From: QQUD01 sp039029915 | GTDB taxonomy: Bacteria > Chloroflexota > Anaerolineae > Promineifilales > Promineifilaceae | NCBI GenBank assembly: GCA_039029915.1 | Contig: JBCCFD010000297.1 | Span: 1 to 9,928, forward strand | DNA: 9,928 nt | Reading direction: 5' to 3' | Shown here: positions 6,073-9,928 of the stretch, in pieces | How positions within the stretch are numbered: position 1 is the stretch's first letter | Layout of the letters: each line of letters opens with the position of its first letter | Translations under genes and position numbers: made by a program | Notes under the pieces: model-generated | Seen by the model: the letters and a program-made list of their open reading frames with translations, nothing else | Told to the model about the DNA's origin: nothing | The model's database searches: none

Positions 6073-7770
6073 CTACCGGCGAGCTGTAGCTGTTTTCTGC
6101 AAATTACCGATGCCCGGGTTGAACGTATTCGTCGGATCAAGCGCTTCGTAAAATTGCTGCAGAGCCGGTTCAGCCGAATACAGATGCCCTACATTGTGCT
6201 CAGCCGGATACTTTGCCCCCTTCTCATCCAGACGCGCCAGCAGAAGCTTCTTCATCGCTTCGATATCCGTACCTCGCTTGAAAATATAGTCCTGATGAAA
6301 TACATGGCACATAAAATGACCGTAGTACAAAGCCAATTCCAAATGCTCGCTGATTGCCTCAGGCAGTGACTCAATCCAATCATCATCGCTGCCAAGCAGC
6401 GCAATATCAAGCGCCAGCACCTCCTCAGTCTGCTGCTGATGGATCGTTTGATAACGGATCGCCGCTCCCGCCGCCGCAAAGCGATGCAGCAGCGCCGCCT
6501 CTTGCTCTGCCTCATCACACTCAAAATACCCCACCCCGTCGATTTGGCTCCACACCTCCGCCAAATAGCGACGCGCCTCATCGATGCCGTCATCACTCAT
6601 GCTCAGAATGAGATAAAACTCAAACTGGTCTCGGTACGAAAGCAGGCGCGCTGGCAAATGTTGCGGAAAAAGCCGACTCACATGGTAGAGAAACCGATCG
6701 GGCAGGAACTTCGGCAGAAACGACACCTTGTTGAGTAGATTTTCAGCACGCGCTTTTAGCGCATAGGCTTTGGGCAGTCTATCGGTGCCGAGATGCTTAA
6801 TGGACAAGAATACATCTTTGCCATACCGTTCGGCCGTATCAAAAATGCCCCGATTCATGTACTCGCACATCTCAGGCAACTCTTGAAACTTGGTCAAAAT
6901 ATGCTGGCGTAGTGTTGCAAAGTGGGTCGGATCGTTGGCGCCCAGAAAGAATACCTGCTTACGATTCGGCACAGGGTACGTATCGACACGCACAGCAAAT
7001 GCGGCCACTTTGCCCGCACTGCCGCTGACCTCAAATAGACGCGCGGGATCAGCATTGTAACGATTGGGCACGTCAGCTTCAAGATTGCGGATGCGGTCGC
7101 TGTAGCCGCGATCTGAGGCTGGTGTGTCAAACGCCTCGAGGTCGGCCGTTGGGATGGTGCCCCGCTCTAGGTTAGCGAATATCTCCTCTGGCGTTTCGCC
7201 TAAATTTTTGATACCGAGATGATTGACCAACTGCAATTCGCCATCCATGTCGACGCGGGCAAAGAGCGCCAGCTCGGTGTAAGAGGAGCCGCGTTTACAC
7301 AAAGCGCCGCCCGCATTGTTGGCAATCCCGCCGATAATGGTTGCACCAATCGTTGTCGAGCCAATGACCGAATGGGGAGCACGGTTGATCGGTTTAAGCA
7401 GCTGCTCTAGCTCATGCAGGGTCGAACCAGGAAATGCAAGAATCTGTTTGCCGCCGTCGAGCAAAATAATTTTTTTAATGCGCGTGACGTTGATGACGAC
7501 CACATCCCGATCATAGTTGGAGCCGCTAGGGCAGGAGCCTTCGGTGAGGCCGGTTTTAGCCGCCTGTAAAATAATGATACAGTTGGCGGCGACGCAGGTT
7601 TGAAGCACGCGCCACTGTTCAAGCAGGGTAGCGGGAAACACAACCGCAGCTGCCTGGCCGCTACCTGAGCGAAACCCTGACCGATAATAAGCGGTTTCAG
7701 CAGGCTGTGTAAGTACGTTGGCTTTGCCTACGATAGCGTTGAGGTCGGATATCAGTGTGGTATTGGTCAT
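6073..7770 (-). CDS. dld: Quinone-dependent D-lactate dehydrogenase
   Basis: The 565 residues align along their whole length with the E. coli respiratory D-lactate dehydrogenase Dld (571 aa). This membrane-associated FAD enzyme oxidises D-lactate to pyruvate and passes electrons to quinone. The FAD-binding PCMH domain (about 36-265) carries AAKTGLTEGS (70-79), PHSVIGSTTIGATIIGG (132-148), NNAGG (151-155) and RYNADPARLFEVSGSAGK (237-254). The middle region (about 270-470) corresponds to the Dld membrane-binding domain and includes LHRFAAAGAAIRYQ (428-441) and LALDIAL. The C-terminus has YYGHFMCHVFHQDYI (482-496), PAEHNVGHLY (522-531) and the FAD-contacting DPTNTFNPGIG (545-555). All blocks are intact. 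The SD AGAGGA (7783-7788) is 12 bases from ATG 7770, rather far, and lies partly in the palindrome GAGGTTCCTC. No lactate permease or LldR-type regulator is adjacent; the nearest gene is a two-component regulator. Confidence 0.97.
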   Translation of the reverse strand: MTNTTLISDLNAIVGKANVLTQPAETAYYRSGFRSGSGQAAAVVFPATLLEQWRVLQTCVAANCIIILQAAKTGLTEGSCPSGSNYDRDVVVINVTRIKKIILLDGGKQILAFPGSTLHELEQLLKPINRAPHSVIGSTTIGATIIGGIANNAGGALCKRGSSYTELALFARVDMDGELQLVNHLGIKNLGETPEEIFANLERGTIPTADLEAFDTPASDRGYSDRIRNLEADVPNRYNADPARLFEVSGSAGKVAAFAVRVDTYPVPNRKQVFFLGANDPTHFATLRQHILTKFQELPEMCEYMNRGIFDTAERYGKDVFLSIKHLGTDRLPKAYALKARAENLLNKVSFLPKFLPDRFLYHVSRLFPQHLPARLLSYRDQFEFYLILSMSDDGIDEARRYLAEVWSQIDGVGYFECDEAEQEAALLHRFAAAGAAIRYQTIHQQQTEEVLALDIALLGSDDDWIESLPEAISEHLELALYYGHFMCHVFHQDYIFKRGTDIEAMKKLLLARLDEKGAKYPAEHNVGHLYSAEPALQQFYEALDPTNTFNPGIGNLQKTATARR

Positions 7771-7777
7771 AATAAAT

Positions 7778-7787
7778 GAGGTTCCTC
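7778..7787. promoter_or_regulatory. GAGGTTCCTC palindrome over the dld ribosome binding site
   Basis: The dld leader reads, in RNA, AGAGGAACCUC about 12 bases before AUG. GAGG can pair with CCUC around a 2-nt AA turn, too tight for a stable hairpin, but a protein or a dimer could use the palindrome. Further upstream, TACAGCAC (7791-7798) and GTGCTGTA (7828-7835) form an 8-bp inverted repeat that could be a regulator site. Confidence 0.3.
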
Positions 7788-7950
7788 TGATACAGCACGG
7801 CGCAAGTAACTGATATAGTCAAGACCTGTGCTGTACTTGAAACATTGAGGCGATATGCCACAATGAATGTATCAGCTATTTCCCCCTTAATATACTAGTA
7901 GTCTACCAAACTTCTTTTGCTAGGAAACACGATAACTAGGACTACTCGAA

Positions 7951-7990
7951 GGTGCGCCAAACTTACCCGTCAATATTTGTTTGGCGCACC
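7951..7990 (-). terminator. 12-bp hairpin between the response regulator gene and dld
   Basis: Perfect arms GGTGCGCCAAAC (7951-7962) and GTTTGGCGCACC (7979-7990) enclose a 16-nt AT-rich loop. The right arm ends one base from the response regulator stop codon (7992-7994). No U-run follows on either strand, so it may end transcription poorly or act as an RNA-stability or partial-attenuation hairpin before dld, 180 bases downstream. Confidence 0.6.
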
Positions 7991-7991
7991 A

Positions 7992-8636
7992 CTAGTCGCT
8001 CAGGTGCTGCTCGTAGTAAACGACCCAATCGGAACGTGAGTTCAGATTGAGCTTGCGCTTAATGTTAGCGCGGTGGACATCAACAGTCCGTTTGCTGAGG
8101 CCAAGCTGATCAGCCATTTGTTTGCTTGTGAGCCCGCGCACGGTGAGCGCCATCACTTCGGCTTCGCGAGGCGTGAGCGGCGCTGCATCGGTGGGATTGG
8201 CAGGTGGTGGCGCTGGCGTTTCAACTGAATGGCTAACAAACGACGCCGTTAGAGATGGATGCAAATACATCTCGCCTTTGTGTACTGTCTGAATCGCGTA
8301 GATGAGCTCGCCACCAACGGCACGCTTGTTGATGTATCCATTTGCACCTGCCGCTAGCGCTTGCTTGACAATTCCCGCATCTTCATGCACCGACAAAACT
8401 AGCGTGCGAGCCGTTGGCACATCCTGCGCAACGGCCGTAATCATCTGCATCGGTTCAAGATTTGGCATGGTGAGGTCAAGTAACAGGACATTCGGCCGAT
8501 GTTGCATGATACAGGGCAAAATGGCTTTGCCGTCAGCAACTTCATCAAGTACCTCGATGTCGTCATGCGCTTCGAGAAGGGCGCGTAGTCCTGCCCGCAA
8601 TACGCCATGATCGTCTGCAATTACAACTGAAATCAT
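7992..8636 (-). CDS. NarL/FixJ-family (LuxR-type) two-component response regulator
   Basis: The protein has 214 residues. The receiver domain (1-120) has the acidic pair D8/D9, phospho-acceptor D54 (LLLDLTMP), switch serine S82 and the conserved lysine K104. A proline-rich linker (about 139-152) leads to the LuxR-type DNA-binding domain (about 153-212), with LTPREAEVMALTVRGLTSKQMA and LSKRTVDVHRANIKRKL, the scaffold and recognition helices. All phosphotransfer residues are present, so it should be a functional transcription factor. It follows its histidine kinase by 15 bases and shares its transcript. The SD is only GAG at about 8644-8646, within a short tandem repeat. Its target genes are not known; dld is the next gene downstream on the same strand. 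Confidence 0.96.
   Translation of the reverse strand: MISVVIADDHGVLRAGLRALLEAHDDIEVLDEVADGKAILPCIMQHRPNVLLLDLTMPNLEPMQMITAVAQDVPTARTLVLSVHEDAGIVKQALAAGANGYINKRAVGGELIYAIQTVHKGEMYLHPSLTASFVSHSVETPAPPPANPTDAAPLTPREAEVMALTVRGLTSKQMADQLGLSKRTVDVHRANIKRKLNLNSRSDWVVYYEQHLSD
8430..8439. repeat. AACGGCCGTA, 9/10 copy of the palindrome inside the response regulator gene
   Basis: Read on the minus strand as ATT-ACG-GCC-GTT (I66-T67-A68-V69), a codon phase different from the kinase copy. Confidence 0.65.
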
Positions 8637-8662
8637 CTTATTTCTCGCCCCTTATTTCTCGC
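8637..8662 (-). repeat. Tandem GCGAGAAATAAG repeat at the kinase-regulator junction
   Basis: Two copies of a 12-bp unit (8651-8662 and 8637-8648) recur with a 14-bp period. The first encodes the kinase's last residues and its stop (..GAG AAA TAA); the second forms the leader of the response regulator and contains its GAG ribosome-binding triplet. Confidence 0.7.
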
Positions 8663-9734
8663 TGGCGTCCTGATTATTTGCTAGTGGACACTCTATTGTT
8701 ATGGTTGTACCGTGACCTATCTCACTGGCCAGCTGAAATGTGCCGCCCAACTCTTCGATACGGGTTCGCATACCTAACACCCCCAACCGTCTGCCCTCGA
8801 TGTGGGCAGGATCGAAGCCGCAACCGTTATCTTCAATACTCAGGGTGATGGTGTTGACATGACGCTTAAGCAGAACTTCGGCCGACGTTGCTGATGCATG
8901 ACGCAGCACATTATTTAACGCCTCTTGCACAATCCGATAAAGGGCTAAAGCCATTTTTGGTGTCATATCTGTAACCACATCGCCAAAAATGTTTAATTCG
9001 ACCGGCAAGCTCGTCCGCTGACTGAACTGTGCAACAAGCTGCCTCAGACTGTCCGCAAACCCAATTTTGTCAAGACTCGGTGGCAACAGTTCAACCGCTA
9101 ATTGATGCAATCGCAGCATAATTTCATCAACCTGCTGTTTGAGCTGAGCAATGCGTTGAAAATCACCCTGTTGTGCTTCATCCTTCAGCAGATGGAGGCC
9201 AACCAGAAGCGCACTGAGAGTCTGCCCGGTCTCGTCATGAATTTCACGTGCTATATGTTTGCGCTCTCGCTCTTGCAAATCGACAAGACGTCCAGAAAGA
9301 TATCGCAAACGGCCGTTTTGTTGCTCCCGCTGCGCCAAGAGACGATTTTTTTCCATGGCCAATTGCGAAATGGTTCGTTCAGAATTTTTACGCTGTGTCA
9401 CATCGTGTAAAAACACAATAGAACCACGATAAGTTCGGGCTTCATCATTCGCAAAGATTGGCTGGTATGTCACTTCAAGCATATGCCCGTTCGTCTGCAC
9501 ATCGGCCACAAAGGTTTGTTGTACCAGCAGGGAACGCTGAAACAAGACGGGCAGTGTGGGGTATGCCGCTAAAACGATGCTAATATGCTGGCCTATCGGT
9601 TCGTCAGGTAACTGTTCGAGAAAGCTTTCTGCCGACCGGTTTATATCGGTTAGCATAAACTGCCGATCGAAAATCAGGTATCCGGTCGGCAACCGTTCGG
9701 TTATATCAGCCAGTGTGACCGTCAAATTCGTCAT
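8652..9734 (-). CDS. PAS-domain histidine kinase, HisKA_3/NarX-like type
   Basis: This is a 360-residue kinase with no membrane segment, so it is a cytoplasmic sensor. Residues about 8-115 look like a PAS domain (LPTGYLIFDRQFMLTDINRS... VFLHDVTQRK), which may bind a ligand or cofactor; no residue identifies which. A coiled region (115-155) leads to the HisKA_3 helix with the phosphorylated H166 in REIHDETGQTLSALL, and the second dimer helix ends ELLPPSLDKIGF (215-226). The HATPase domain shows the N box QEALNNVLRHA (270-280), the G1 box DNGCGFD (302-308) and the G2 box GVLGMRTRIEELGG (318-331). This type pairs with NarL/FixJ regulators, as found 15 bases downstream. No SD precedes ATG 9734. 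An in-frame TAA about 100 bases upstream, with no ATG, GTG or TTG between, makes this the only plausible start. It may be translated weakly or from a very short leader. Confidence 0.94.
   Translation of the reverse strand: MTNLTVTLADITERLPTGYLIFDRQFMLTDINRSAESFLEQLPDEPIGQHISIVLAAYPTLPVLFQRSLLVQQTFVADVQTNGHMLEVTYQPIFANDEARTYRGSIVFLHDVTQRKNSERTISQLAMEKNRLLAQREQQNGRLRYLSGRLVDLQERERKHIAREIHDETGQTLSALLVGLHLLKDEAQQGDFQRIAQLKQQVDEIMLRLHQLAVELLPPSLDKIGFADSLRQLVAQFSQRTSLPVELNIFGDVVTDMTPKMALALYRIVQEALNNVLRHASATSAEVLLKRHVNTITLSIEDNGCGFDPAHIEGRRLGVLGMRTRIEELGGTFQLASEIGHGTTITIECPLANNQDASEK
9308..9317. repeat. Perfect AACGGCCGTT palindrome, copy 4 (inside the kinase gene)
   Basis: Exact copy, extended to the 12-bp palindrome AAACGGCCGTTT (9307-9318). 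It encodes N140-G-R-L143 in the phase AAC-GGC-CGT-TTG. Confidence 0.8.
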
Positions 9735-9928
9735 AATGTATAAAGATGATTCACAATTTTGATTTAAGTGAAACGAAGCTCCAGCTTTGAATAAAAAGGC
9801 GGCTAAAAATCTCGTTTCTTCGGTGTTCCAAAGCGTTTATCTAACAGGATTTTCAATTTAGAAACTTCGGAACACTTAAAACTATTTTCCATTTACTGTC
9901 TTGAAACGGTATGAATCATTCATCCTAC
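9735..9928. other. Upstream region of the histidine kinase, no gene seen
   Basis: These 194 AT-rich bases reach the window edge. A minus-strand TATACA lies only 2 bases before the kinase ATG, too close to serve as a -10 for a normal leader. A 7-bp inverted repeat GTGTTCC/GGAACAC (9823-9829, 9869-9875) is present, flanked by CTTCGG on the plus strand in both places; its role is unknown. Confidence 0.45.

Noticed and set aside
5992..6738. Plus-strand and overlapping minus-strand open frames within dld
   Set aside because: They are shadows of the dld reading frame, which matches a known enzyme along its full length.
1571..7920. 13-nt direct repeat AAACTTCTTTTGC at 1571-1583 and 7908-7920
   Set aside because: One repeated 13-mer in 10 kb is near chance level, and the flanks do not match convincingly.
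9823..9875. 7-bp inverted repeat GTGTTCC/GGAACAC upstream of the histidine kinase as an operator
   Set aside because: Short arms spaced about 40 bases apart are expected by chance in AT-rich sequence; I only mention it in the region note.

Overview
The window is bacterial chromosome: compact genes, mostly with Shine-Dalgarno (SD) sites, no introns, and no rRNA, tRNA, CRISPR array, transposase or phage gene that I could find. The phylum is not settled. A repeated 10-bp palindrome (AACGGCCGTT), the decaying gene fragments, and a NarL-type two-component pair beside a quinone-linked D-lactate dehydrogenase fit a free-living environmental bacterium. Chloroflexota is my low-confidence guess, because no marker gene is present.

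Left part (1-2225). A truncated short-chain dehydrogenase (SDR) remnant at the edge faces the end of an intact enolase-superfamily gene (mandelate racemase/muconate lactonizing type, minus strand). About 0.8 kb without an intact gene follows. It holds a frame-broken remnant resembling the Nmad2 (nucleotide-modification-associated) domain and ends in a perfect 18-bp hairpin.

Centre (2226-6072). A small DUF1330-like protein gene (minus) and a TetR-family regulator gene (plus) diverge from a shared control region. That region carries three copies of a roughly 20-bp operator-like repeat, so the regulator probably controls both genes. Next is a multi-pass membrane protein of the OpgC/acyltransferase-3 type with an unusual acidic, four-cysteine C-terminal tail. 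Upstream of it lies an ArsR-family regulator gene killed by one frameshift and one nonsense codon, though its operator-like palindrome survives. The 370 bases beyond hold no gene I can support.

Right part (6073-9928). Three minus-strand genes form a signalling and metabolic block: a cytoplasmic PAS histidine kinase, its NarL/FixJ-type response regulator 15 bp downstream, and, beyond a hairpin, full-length D-lactate dehydrogenase (dld). Kinase and regulator are clearly an operon. Whether they control dld is inference from adjacency only.

The most distinctive signal outside genes is the palindrome AACGGCCGTT, with four perfect and two 9/10 copies. It lies in gaps and inside genes in different codon frames, which resembles the HIP1 phenomenon of cyanobacteria. 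I found no clear new multi-gene system. The best leads are this palindrome, the OpgC-like tail, the triple operator and the Nmad2 remnant.
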